NCBI GenBank assembly: GCA_035605695.1
Contig: DATNGZ010000026.1
Location: forward strand, 31,977 to 95,976
From: VRUE01 sp035605695
Lineage (GTDB): Bacteria; Actinomycetota; Thermoleophilia; Solirubrobacterales; 70-9
Direction: 5' to 3'
Length of the DNA: 64,000 nt
The notes beneath the pieces were generated by a model. The model worked only from the letters and a program-made list of their open reading frames with translations. It was not told the DNA's origin and searched no databases. This document shows, in pieces, positions 57,294 to 64,000 of the stretch (position 1 is the stretch's first letter; every line of letters starts with the position of its first letter). The position numbers were made by a program, and so were the translations under genes.

Positions 57294-59480
57294 GGTGGTG
57301 GCCAGGGCGGCGTCGCGCTTGGCGAAGAACTCCTCGCCCTCGATGCTGATGTGGGGTACCCAGCGCTCCATCCATTTCGGCAGCCACCAGGCGCGTTTGC
57401 CCATCAGGGTCATGATCGCCGGCACCAAGAGGCAGCGGACGAGGGTTGCGTCGATCGCAATCGCCACCGCGAGGCCGACGCCGAACTCCTTGACGATCGG
57501 GTTGCCATTGAGGACGAAGCTGGTGAAGACGCAGACCATGATCGCCGCGGCCGAGGTGATCACCCGGCCGGTGTTGGCGAGGCCCTGGATCACCGCCTCG
57601 CGCTCGTCTTCGTTTTCGCGGAAGTGCTCGCGCATCTGGGTCAGCAGGAAGACCTCGTAGTCCATCGAGAGGCCGAAGAGGATCGCGAACATCAGCAGTG
57701 GCACGAAGCTGACGATCGGGATCGCGTGGTCGAGCCCGATCAGCGAGGAACCCCAGCCGAGCTGGAAGACAGCGGTGACGACGCCGTAGGCGGCGGCGAC
57801 CGAGATCAAGTTCATCGCCGCCGCCTTGATCGGCACCAGCAGCGAGCGGAAGGCGAGCAGCAGGACGATGAAGCTGAGGCCGACGACGATCGCGATCATC
57901 AGCGGCAGCTTGTCGCTGATCTGGGTCGCGAGATCGATGTAGCCGGCGGTCTGGCCGCCGACGTAGGAGTGGGCGGCGGTGCCCTTCAGCGCGGCGGGGA
58001 TCGTCGTCTCACGCAGGCCTTCGACCAGGCTGACGGTCTCATCCGCCCACGGCGCCGATTTGGAGATCACGGTGAAGACCGCGACCGTGCCTTCTTTGTC
58101 GAGGGTCGGTTCGGAGACGCCGGCGACGTCGGCGGCACCGCCGACTGATTTCTCCAGCAGCGGCAGTACCTTTTTCGCTTCACCGGCGCTATCGAATTCG
58201 GAGGCGATCAGCAGCGGCCCGTTGACGCCCGGGCCGAAGCCGAAGGTGAGGCTGTCGTAGGCCTGGCGCGCGGTGGTCGACTTGGGCAGGGCGCTGAGGT
58301 CGTTCTGGCCCAGCTCGAGCTGGAAGATCGGGATCGCGAGCACGATCAGGATCACCAGGGCGGCGATCGTGCTGCGCCAGGGGCGGTCGGCGACGCCGCG
58401 CGCCCAGCGGGTCCAGCCGTGCGGCTCGGCGTCATCCGGGTGCGTTTTGCCGAACTGCACGCGCAGCGAGTTGATCCGCGGCCCGAGCGCCCCCAGCATC
58501 GCCGGCAGCAGCGTGGTCGCCGCGCCAACCGCGATCACAACCGCGATCGCCGCGGTGAAGCCGAGCGTGCTGACCAGCGGGATGCCGGCGAAGGCGAGCG
58601 AGCAGAGCGCGATCACGACGGTAAAGCCAGCGAAGACCACGGCGCCGCCCGCGGTCGCGGTCGCCCGGGCCACCGACTCCTGCAGGTCCATCCCGTCTTT
58701 CAGCTGCAGCTTGTGACGGGTGACGATGAAGAGCGCGTAGTCGATGCCGACGCCGAGGCCGATCATCGTCGCCAGGGTCGAGGCGACGCTCGGCACCTGG
58801 ACCACGTGCTCGAGCAGGCGGATGATCGAGAGCGAGCAGGCGAGGCCGAGGATCGCCGAGAAAATCGGCAGCACCATCGCGGTCGCGGTGCCGAAGGCGA
58901 AGAGCAGGATCACGATCGCGGCGGCGATGCCGATCGCGTCGCTGGCGCCGGTGTCGGGCTTGGAGAGCGCCTGGCCGACGTAGGCACCGACGGCGACCTT
59001 GAGGCCGGCCTCCTCGGCCGGTTTGCCAGCATCGAGCACAGCGTTGGCCTGCGCTTCGTTGAGTTCGCCGGGGCCGATGCCGAGCACGACCGGCACGTAG
59101 GCGACCGAGCGATCTTTGCTGAGAAAAGCGGCGCCCGCCGGGGTCAGGGGATTGACCGCCGAGTTGACGTCGGGCATCGCTTGCAGGCGCTTGACCGATT
59201 CGTTGATCGAGCCGGCGTACTTGGGTTCGGTCAGCGCCGCGCCGGCCTTCGCCTGGAAGACCAGCGGGTTGCTGCCGTAGGCCTGCTCGGGCAGGTTGTC
59301 TTCGAGCAGTTCGGTGGCCTGGGTCGAGCCGGTGCCGGGCAGCGTGAGGTTGTCGTTGGTCTTGCTTTCGCCCGTCTGCCCAGCGAGGACGAGGCCGACG
59401 GCGAGGACGATCCAGGCGCCGATAGTCAGCCAGTGGTGTCGCGAGCAGAAGCGCCCGATGGCGTAAAGCGGCGCGGTCAC
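57273..59480 (-). CDS. MMPL/RND-family membrane transporter
   Basis: A 735-aa exporter-like protein with two repeats, each one helix, a large extracytoplasmic loop and five helices. Family marks include GVGIDYALFIVTRHKLQL in repeat 1 and LLFGLSMDYEVFL-like AILFGLSMDYEVFLLTQMRE in repeat 2, with the intramembrane Asp-Tyr pairs that carry protons. Actinobacterial members export lipids or hydrophobic drugs. No partner lipoprotein or synthase gene adjoins apart from the ferritin-like lipoprotein 17 bp upstream in the same direction. Confidence 0.92.
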   Translation of the reverse strand: MTAPLYAIGRFCSRHHWLTIGAWIVLAVGLVLAGQTGESKTNDNLTLPGTGSTQATELLEDNLPEQAYGSNPLVFQAKAGAALTEPKYAGSINESVKRLQAMPDVNSAVNPLTPAGAAFLSKDRSVAYVPVVLGIGPGELNEAQANAVLDAGKPAEEAGLKVAVGAYVGQALSKPDTGASDAIGIAAAIVILLFAFGTATAMVLPIFSAILGLACSLSIIRLLEHVVQVPSVASTLATMIGLGVGIDYALFIVTRHKLQLKDGMDLQESVARATATAGGAVVFAGFTVVIALCSLAFAGIPLVSTLGFTAAIAVVIAVGAATTLLPAMLGALGPRINSLRVQFGKTHPDDAEPHGWTRWARGVADRPWRSTIAALVILIVLAIPIFQLELGQNDLSALPKSTTARQAYDSLTFGFGPGVNGPLLIASEFDSAGEAKKVLPLLEKSVGGAADVAGVSEPTLDKEGTVAVFTVISKSAPWADETVSLVEGLRETTIPAALKGTAAHSYVGGQTAGYIDLATQISDKLPLMIAIVVGLSFIVLLLAFRSLLVPIKAAAMNLISVAAAYGVVTAVFQLGWGSSLIGLDHAIPIVSFVPLLMFAILFGLSMDYEVFLLTQMREHFRENEDEREAVIQGLANTGRVITSAAAIMVCVFTSFVLNGNPIVKEFGVGLAVAIAIDATLVRCLLVPAIMTLMGKRAWWLPKWMERWVPHISIEGEEFFAKRDAALATTADGPET

Positions 59481-59497
59481 GCGAGCATCATCCTCTT

Positions 59498-60100
59498 TTA
59501 TTCGGCTGGAGTTCCAGGCGGCGGTTCATCGCCGGACTCGAACGCTTGCGGGACCGCGCCCGCGAGGCCACCGCCGAGGCCCTGGCGGAGAATCGCCAGG
59601 TGCTGGGCGTGGCTCGCGGCGAGCGCTGAGGCGAGCGCCCGAGGCGCCGTGAGCTGCAGGTGGGCCACCCCACTCTGCGCCTCCGACAGCGCCGCGTTTT
59701 CCTCTTCGTAGGCGAGCGCGAGCGCCTCCGCCTGGTCATGGGGACCCGGCGGTTCCAGCTCGTCGGCTTCGGCGTCGGTTTCCCCGCCCATGCCCCGGAT
59801 TCCCTTGGTCAGGGCATCGAGGTGGACCTGGTCCTGCTCGCTGAAGCTGCGCGCAATGGCGAGCATTGGCCCGTGCAGATGTGGAAGGACCTGCTCATAG
59901 GCGGCAACCGTGGTCAGTTCCTGAGCGAGAATCGCGTTGAGGACGGCGACGTCGGCGGCCTTTTCGCTGTCGGTCTCCGCCCCGTGCCCTTGGCGGCCGC
60001 AGCCGCTGACGACGATCGCCGCGACCGCAAGGAGAAAGACAGCGGCGCGACCGAAGCCGCGCCGCTGTCTGCTGAGGCATTTACTTTGCTTCAAGCCCAT
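59498..60100 (-). CDS. Ferritin-like lipoprotein
   Basis: A 200-aa exported lipoprotein: a basic N-terminus, hydrophobic segment AAVFLLAVAAIVV and lipobox SGC (Cys34). The mature part is a four-helix ferritin-like bundle of the DUF4439 type, with AVLNAILAQELTTVAAYEQV, HGPMLAIARSFSEQDQVHLD and SALAASHAQHLAILRQGLGG supplying Glu/His residues in the pattern of a metal site. The role is unknown. It is followed 17 bp later by the MMPL gene, so a shared transcript is likely. Confidence 0.85.
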   Translation of the reverse strand: MGLKQSKCLSRQRRGFGRAAVFLLAVAAIVVSGCGRQGHGAETDSEKAADVAVLNAILAQELTTVAAYEQVLPHLHGPMLAIARSFSEQDQVHLDALTKGIRGMGGETDAEADELEPPGPHDQAEALALAYEEENAALSEAQSGVAHLQLTAPRALASALAASHAQHLAILRQGLGGGLAGAVPQAFESGDEPPPGTPAE

Positions 60101-60150
60101 AGACGGGCGCGAAGCATATGTGGAGTCTGTACCGCTTTCGCCGCGAAAGA

Positions 60151-60807
60151 CTAGGCCTTCTTTGCCGCTTTCTTGGCTTTGGTCTTTTTTACGCCTTTGG
60201 TGGACTTGGTTTCGGCAGGAAGTCCTTCAAAGTTCATCAGGACCGTAGTGGCCGGAATTCCCTCCTCGCCGGACTTCGCTAGACGCTTGGCGCTCGCCGT
60301 GTGGATAGCTATCGCACGATCAAGCGTCTCGTTGATCAGATCAACCGATTCCGTCCAACCCTGCTCATCGACCACACCCGGCGTCCAACTCATGTGTCGG
60401 TCATCACGGGAGTCAAAGGCCCCGCCGTTCATCGCTTCAATCACGTCGCTGATAAGCATTTTCATGACAGCGGCGCTCATACCGGGCTTGATGGACTCAG
60501 GCAGCTTTTGCCATTCCCGATCGCTGAGGAATGCCCTCGCGGTCGCCCTGTAATAGTGCTCGACAGCGCCGCGCCGTGGCTCCGTCTTGTCCATCTCGAT
60601 GCATTCGAAGTCCTTGAGCACTTTGACGTGGTAGCTGACCTGGCTCAGGCCCTCTTCCAGCTCCTTGGAAAGTTCGTTGGGGCTCGCCATGCGCTCGTTG
60701 AGAATGATCAGGATCTCAACCCGCAACGGGTGCGCGAGCGCCTTCACCAGTCTCTGGTCAACGCCCGAGTTTTTGCTCTTTTTCTTGGTTTTGGTCTTTG
60801 CGGCCAA
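60151..60807 (-). CDS. ArsR-like winged-helix regulator with Lys-rich tails
   Basis: A 218-aa DNA-binding protein. The winged helix reads KALAHPLRVEILIILNERMA, SPNELSKELEEGLSQVSYHV and KVLKDFECIEMDKTEPRRGA. The following domain includes HYYRATARAFLSDREW and a helical region. Both termini are Lys-rich (KTKTKKKSKN; KKTKAKKAAKK), which is unusual and may add nonspecific DNA contact. No metal-binding Cys pair is seen. Its upstream region is AT-rich and contains a perfect 24-bp dyad at 60912-60935, a possible autoregulatory site. Confidence 0.88.
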   Translation of the reverse strand: MAAKTKTKKKSKNSGVDQRLVKALAHPLRVEILIILNERMASPNELSKELEEGLSQVSYHVKVLKDFECIEMDKTEPRRGAVEHYYRATARAFLSDREWQKLPESIKPGMSAAVMKMLISDVIEAMNGGAFDSRDDRHMSWTPGVVDEQGWTESVDLINETLDRAIAIHTASAKRLAKSGEEGIPATTVLMNFEGLPAETKSTKGVKKTKAKKAAKKA

Positions 60808-60911
60808 AGCGACTCCTCCGATTCATTGTGCTGCCTCTAACCACTCCATCCTATTAGACACAAAGCCAAATTGGCAAACCGAAGGCATGCGCCTTTCGAT
60901 CTCTTTTAGTG

Positions 60912-60935
60912 ATTACTGGAACTTTTTCCAGTAAT
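60912..60935. promoter_or_regulatory. Perfect 10-bp dyad, candidate ArsR-like operator
   Basis: ATTACTGGAA (60912-60921) and TTCCAGTAAT (60926-60935) flank CTTT. It is 105 bp upstream of the ArsR-like start and in front of the plus-strand mini-ORF, so it could control either. Confidence 0.6.
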
Positions 60936-61015
60936 GGATTGGTCTAAAGCGCTGTACCGGATGGGTCGCGACCCCCAACCGCAAGAGCTGACGATTGCGA
61001 AGGGGGTGAGGCAGG

Positions 61016-61075
61016 GTGAAGATCAACAAGAGCGAGGACATCGTTCCCGTGCTTTCAACCACGAAGGGCCGCTAA
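61016..61075 (+). CDS. Possible 19-aa small protein
   Basis: GTG 61016 opens a frame encoding MKINKSEDIVPVLSTTKGR, preceded by GGGGGTGAGG and followed 13 bp after the TAA by a strong hairpin. A ribosome site, compact frame and terminator-like stem make a small gene possible, but 20 codons can arise by chance and no homolog is known to me. Confidence 0.25.
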   Translation: MKINKSEDIVPVLSTTKGR

Positions 61076-61088
61076 TGCGGGAGGGCGG

Positions 61089-61120
61089 GGGCTCGATTCG
61101 CACCAAGCCGAATCGAGCCC
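61089..61120 (+). terminator. Hairpin with 12-bp perfect stem
   Basis: GGGCTCGATTCG (61089-61100) and CGAATCGAGCCC (61109-61120) with an 8-nt loop. No strong T-run follows on the plus strand. It sits 40 bp before the uracil-DNA glycosylase start. Confidence 0.55.
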
Positions 61121-61159
61121 TCAGACTCCTGCTTAAACTGAGCGTGATTCAGTTCCCCG

Positions 61160-61870
61160 ATGATCCGTCCACCTGGTCATAGCGATCTAGACGGTCTCGC
61201 AGATCTCGCGGAAACGATCCACGCCTGCCGCCACTGCCCACGCCTGGTCGAGTGGCGCGAGGCTCGCGCCGACGACCCCCCTCGCCGCTTCCAAGGTGAG
61301 GACTACTGGGCGCGACCGCTCGACGGCTTTGGAGATCCGGCCGCCCGCCTGGCGATAGTCGGCCTCGCGCCGGCCGCTCACGGCGGCAACAGGACCGGAC
61401 GCATATTCACCGGCGACCGCTCCGGTGATTGGCTCTACGCGGCGCTGCACCGGGCCGGCTACGCCAATCAGCCGACTTCCGAGCATCGCGACGACGGGCT
61501 GCAACTCACTGACGCTTACGTGACGGCAGTTGTTCGCTGCCCGCCGCCGGGCAACCGCCCGACGCCCGGCGAGCGGGACAACTGCCTGCCTTATCTGGAG
61601 CAGGAGCTGGCCCTGCTCGAGCGCTGCCGCACGATCGTCGCCCTTGGTGGCTTCGCCTGGGACGGGGCGCTGCGGGCGATCCGAGCCCTCGGTGGCGAGA
61701 TCCCGCGTCCGAAGCCGCGCTTCGGCCACGGCGCCGAGGCGCGGGTCGGCCGCTGGACGATGCTCGGCTGCTACCACCCGAGCCAGCAGAACACCTTCAC
61801 CGGCCGGCTCACCGAGCCGATGCTCGATTCGGTTTTCGCTCGCGCCGCGGAGTTGACGGGCCTCAGCTAG
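61160..61870 (+). CDS. Family 5 uracil-DNA glycosylase (UdgB type)
   Basis: A 236-aa base-excision enzyme that removes uracil, and in this family often other deaminated purines, from DNA. The catalytic region is VGLAPAAHGGNRTGRIFTGD (motif A), with the family's Ala/Asn-poor first loop, and motif B is GCYHPSQQNTFTGRLT. N-terminal HACRHCPRL and later CPPPGN/C residues supply the iron-sulfur cluster. ATG 61160 lacks a strong ribosome site. It precedes the MccB-like gene by 112 bp on the same strand. Confidence 0.92.
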   Translation: MIRPPGHSDLDGLADLAETIHACRHCPRLVEWREARADDPPRRFQGEDYWARPLDGFGDPAARLAIVGLAPAAHGGNRTGRIFTGDRSGDWLYAALHRAGYANQPTSEHRDDGLQLTDAYVTAVVRCPPPGNRPTPGERDNCLPYLEQELALLERCRTIVALGGFAWDGALRAIRALGGEIPRPKPRFGHGAEARVGRWTMLGCYHPSQQNTFTGRLTEPMLDSVFARAAELTGLS

Positions 61871-61895
61871 GCCCCCCGCTGGGCACTGAAAAGCA

Positions 61896-61931
61896 GTGCG
61901 TACGCGACCGCGCGGGATTAACCGAAACTAA
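61896..61931 (+). other. Candidate 11-aa precursor peptide ending in Asn (speculative)
   Basis: GTG 61896 opens the frame MRTRPRGINRN-stop, 51 bp upstream of the MccB-like gene. Precursors of microcin C-type antibiotics are very short peptides whose C-terminal Asn is the adenylation site, so the terminal Asn is suggestive. There is no clear ribosome site (only GAAAAG nearby), and such a short frame is expected by chance. Confidence 0.15.
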
Positions 61932-61982
61932 TTTGAGCAATCGGGTGGTCTAGAGCGTACCCAGAGAAGGAAGGGACAGCTC

Positions 61983-63089
61983 ATGAACCGACCGCGACTG
62001 AAGCGGACCACGCAGCAGATGGAAGCGCCAAACGGCGACCTCTACCTGCTCCGGCCCAGTGCCGGCGCAGACATCCACATCGAGGATCCCGACGAGGCGG
62101 GGCGGCAATTGCTCGCGGCCCTCGACGGGACGCGCACGCGCGAGGAGTTGGACGAGGAGTTCGGCAGCGAGGAGGTCGGCGACCTGCTCGCCCAGTTCGA
62201 GGAGCTCGGGGTGGTCGAGGACGCCGCCGACGACGACCGGATCCCGGCCAAGGTGGTCGAGCGCTACGACCGCCAGCTGCGCTACTTCAGCGACATCACG
62301 GCCGGGCCGACCGCGTCGCAGTGCCAGGAAATGCTCGCCGCCTCCCGCATCGCCGTGCTCGGCGTCGGTGGCCTCGGCGGCTGGTCGGCGCTCAACCTCG
62401 CCTGCATCGGGGTCGGCGAGATGCTGCTGGTCGACTTCGACCGGGTCGAGTTGAGCAACCTCAACCGCCAGGTCCTCTACACCGAGTCCGACATCGGCCG
62501 CTACAAGGCGGCTGCCGCGGGCGAGCGCCTTAAGGCCTTCAACTCGGCGATGAAAGTGGAGACCCGGCTGCAGAAACTCGACAGCGAGGCGGCGATCGCG
62601 GAGACGATCGCCGGCTACGACATGGTCATCGACGCCTGCGACTGGCCCGCGCACGACATCGAGCACTGGATCAACTCCGCCTGCTTCGCCGCTCGCATCC
62701 CCTTCATCGCGATGAGCCACTTCCCGCCGGTCGCGCGGGTGGGGCCGCTCTACGTGCCGGAAGTGACCGGCTGCTTCTCCTGCCAGGAGATCGGCTACCG
62801 CCGCACCTACCCGCTCTTCGACGTGGCGATGGAGCAGCAACGCGGCAAAACCTCGCCGGCGGCGACGCTGGGCCCGGCCTGCGGCCTGATTGGCGGTCAG
62901 ATCGGCCTCGACGTCATGCACCAGCTCACCGGCCTGGCCCAGCCCTCGACACTCGGCGCCGGCCACATCTATGACCTGCGCACGATGGAGGTCGAGCGCG
63001 AGCCGGTGATCCCGGAGCCAAGCTGCCCGGTCTGCGGCGGCATGCAGCCCCACTCGGGTAAAGAACTGCAGGGGGCGGCGCCGGGGTAG
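61983..63089 (+). CDS. E1-like (ThiF/MccB-type) adenylyltransferase with N-terminal RRE/PqqD-like domain
   Basis: A 368-aa enzyme, ATG with GGAAGGG 7 nt upstream. Residues 15-82 resemble a PqqD/RiPP-recognition winged helix (DEAGRQLLAALDGTRTREEL, then LLAQFEELGVVED). Residues 95-340 form an E1 adenylation domain: GVGGLGG at 127-133, Asp151 and Arg162 (SNLNRQVLY), Lys175. Zinc Cys pairs are C264/C267 (TGCFSCQ) and C348/C351 (SCPVCGG). GPLYVP (254-259) directly before TGC matches the arrangement I recall in the microcin C enzyme MccB. It probably adenylates a peptide or protein C-terminus. MoeB/ThiF are less likely because they lack the N-terminal domain. Confidence 0.85.
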   Translation: MNRPRLKRTTQQMEAPNGDLYLLRPSAGADIHIEDPDEAGRQLLAALDGTRTREELDEEFGSEEVGDLLAQFEELGVVEDAADDDRIPAKVVERYDRQLRYFSDITAGPTASQCQEMLAASRIAVLGVGGLGGWSALNLACIGVGEMLLVDFDRVELSNLNRQVLYTESDIGRYKAAAAGERLKAFNSAMKVETRLQKLDSEAAIAETIAGYDMVIDACDWPAHDIEHWINSACFAARIPFIAMSHFPPVARVGPLYVPEVTGCFSCQEIGYRRTYPLFDVAMEQQRGKTSPAATLGPACGLIGGQIGLDVMHQLTGLAQPSTLGAGHIYDLRTMEVEREPVIPEPSCPVCGGMQPHSGKELQGAAPG

Positions 63090-63095
63090 CTCGGG

Positions 63096-63719
63096 TCAGA
63101 CTCGGCTTCTGCGAGCAATGCGGCCCGCCATCGGCACGAGGAAGAGGGCGAGCCAGCAGTAGGGGGCGAGGTCCGGGCTGGCGAACGCGATCGGGATCGA
63201 GACGGCGAAAACGAGGGCAATCCAGAGCGCGTGGCGGCGCCCTTCACGCGCCTCGACGGAGTCCGTTCGAGTCAACCCCGCCCGCTGTGCGTCGGCGAAA
63301 AACAGCGTGCCGGAGAGCACCACCCCGACCAGGTTGCCGGCGTAGAGGACCTCGGCCGCCGTGGTTCCCCCGTAGTCGCCGAGAACCTCGCTGCTGAAGG
63401 GGATCAGCACGATCCAGGCGAGGTAAAAGAGGTTAAGCCAGATCAGCCTGCTGTCGAAGCCGGTGACCTCGCCGAAGAAGCGGTGGTGGACGACCCAGAA
63501 GCGCCCGATCACGGCAAAGCTGAGCGCGTAGGCAACGAGATCCTGGTGATGGTTCCAGAGCACCTTGCCGAGCTCGCCGTCCTCGACGCCTTCGCCGACG
63601 CCGAGATTCAGCACCAGCAGCGTGATCGCGATCGCGAAAACCCCATCGCTGAAGGCGACGATCCGCGAGAACTCGATCTCGTTCTCCTCCCGATGCTTCG
63701 TTTCCCGAGCCCTCGCCAC
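63096..63719 (-). CDS. TMEM175-like (DUF1211) potassium channel family protein
   Basis: A 207-aa membrane protein with six hydrophobic helices. The helix-1 signature FSDGVFAIAITLLVLNL (the F-S-D motif lining the pore of TMEM175 channels) and the HHRFFGEV/ LIWLNLFYLAWIVLIPFSSE segments are typical. Bacterial members conduct K+ as tetramers. The N-terminal 20 residues are charged and cytoplasmic. It is convergent with the MccB-like gene, 6 bp apart, and divergent from tRNA-Thr. Confidence 0.9.
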   Translation of the reverse strand: MARARETKHREENEIEFSRIVAFSDGVFAIAITLLVLNLGVGEGVEDGELGKVLWNHHQDLVAYALSFAVIGRFWVVHHRFFGEVTGFDSRLIWLNLFYLAWIVLIPFSSEVLGDYGGTTAAEVLYAGNLVGVVLSGTLFFADAQRAGLTRTDSVEAREGRRHALWIALVFAVSIPIAFASPDLAPYCWLALFLVPMAGRIARRSRV

Positions 63720-63788
63720 GCCCCCATCTTCAACCCCACCCTCGACGGAACCCCGGCCCCCGCCCCACTCCTACAATGGAGCCAACCC

Positions 63789-63861
63789 GCCGACGTAGCT
63801 CAGTTGGTAGAGCACTTCACTCGTAATGAAGGGGTCCCCGGTTCGAATCCGGGCGTCGTCT
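63789..63861 (+). tRNA. tRNA-Thr (anticodon CGT)
   Basis: A 73-nt tRNA. The acceptor GCCGACG pairs with CGTCGTC with one mismatch; D arm GCTCAGTTGGTAGAGC, anticodon stem/loop TTCACTCGTAATGAA with CGT, and T arm CCCCGGTTCGAATCCGGG are canonical. CCA is not encoded. Confidence 0.95.
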
Positions 63862-63883
63862 TCCCATTCCAGAGCGGCGGGCA

Positions 63884-64000
63884 TCAGGGCGCTTCGTAGT
63901 GGACGTGCCCAGATCCATCCTGCTCGACGACGACGAATCGCGTGCTGACCGACCCGACGACAGCCCTGCAGGAGAACTCCAGCCCCTTCATCTGGGGAAC
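63884..64000 (-). CDS. Hypothetical protein, C-terminal end only (DUF4333-like)
   Basis: The last 38 codons of a minus-strand gene entering from the right edge, ending in TGA at 63884. The peptide (GLEFSCRAVVGSVSTRFVVV, then DGSGHVHYEAP) has the Cys and beta pattern of secreted DUF4333-type domains, in which a Cys pair stabilises a small sheet. The assignment is weak because most of the gene is outside the window. Confidence 0.5.
   Translation of the reverse strand, partial: VPQMKGLEFSCRAVVGSVSTRFVVVEQDGSGHVHYEAP

Larger units (their letters stand above)
60808..61159. other. 352-bp intergenic region with dyad, mini-ORF and hairpin
   Basis: Contains in order an AT-rich promoter zone for the ArsR-like gene, a perfect dyad (60912-60935), a 19-codon frame (61016-61075) and a 12-bp-stem hairpin (61089-61120) ahead of the glycosylase gene. 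The order resembles a small transcription unit. Confidence 0.45.

Noticed and set aside
61983..63089. Bacterial ubiquitin-like conjugation or CBASS/Bil ancillary E1
   Set aside because: No E2, JAB peptidase, ubiquitin-like or cyclase gene lies nearby, and the N-terminal RRE-like domain fits peptide modification better.
1..64000. CRISPR array or intact insertion sequence
   Set aside because: No series of regularly spaced identical repeats and no transposase gene with terminal repeats was seen.

Overview
The window is chromosomal DNA from a high-GC actinobacterium. It most resembles the class Thermoleophilia (Solirubrobacterales). This is inferred from several traits: many GTG/TTG starts, a primary sigma factor of actinobacterial type, deazaflavin-type and Rv2578c-type proteins, runs of TetR regulators with an Arg-His-Gly-Leu-Pro N-terminal signature, and very large secreted beta-rich proteins. 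No rRNA, CRISPR array, intact insertion sequence or replication origin is visible. The only RNA genes seen are tRNA-Tyr(GTA) and tRNA-Thr(CGT).

Layout. 1-2.9 kb: secreted proteins, one of them with a decayed duplicate of its 3' end. 2.9-11.4 kb: a visibly AT-richer island with a tyrosine recombinase and a complete type I restriction system (hsdM-hsdS-hsdR), abutting a wrecked MFS exporter gene and its MarR regulator. 12-18.4 kb: housekeeping and signalling (DUF6325/SHOCT pair, VOC protein, arfB/phhB, GAF-GGDEF cyclase, Zn alcohol dehydrogenase, HD-GYP phosphodiesterase). 18.9-25.5 kb: an MFS exporter and an oligopeptide ABC operon. 25.6-33.9 kb: LigC-like ligase, radical SAM protein with an SOS-box-like site, YtoQ, DHA2 exporter with MerR, SGNH hydrolase, dCTP deaminase, and remnants of a nucleotidyltransferase module. 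34.2-44.1 kb: an operon of four secreted proteins (230-1417 aa) next to a collagen-like protein. 44.3-49.9 kb: six TetR regulators surrounding two back-to-back toxin-antitoxin pairs; a seventh lies at 33.2 kb. 49.9-57.2 kb: MerR/SDR, a PD-(D/E)XK endonuclease reading frame running through tRNA-Tyr, deazaflavin nitroreductase, rpoD, folE2, AbiEi/DUF559 protein, pgsA. 57.3-64 kb: MMPL transporter, ferritin-like lipoprotein, ArsR regulator, family-5 uracil-DNA glycosylase, an E1-like enzyme with an N-terminal peptide-binding (RRE/PqqD-like) domain, a TMEM175-like channel and tRNA-Thr.

The gene with the best claim to an undescribed system is the RRE-E1 fusion at 61983-63089. It has the architecture of the microcin C adenylyltransferase MccB, and an 11-codon reading frame ending in Asn lies just upstream. 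Other notable signals are palindromic REP-like repeats of two kinds, a class of long U-tract-less hairpins at gene 3' ends, several perfect operator-like dyads beside regulator genes, and an apparent CTG start that overlaps a stop codon (arfB).
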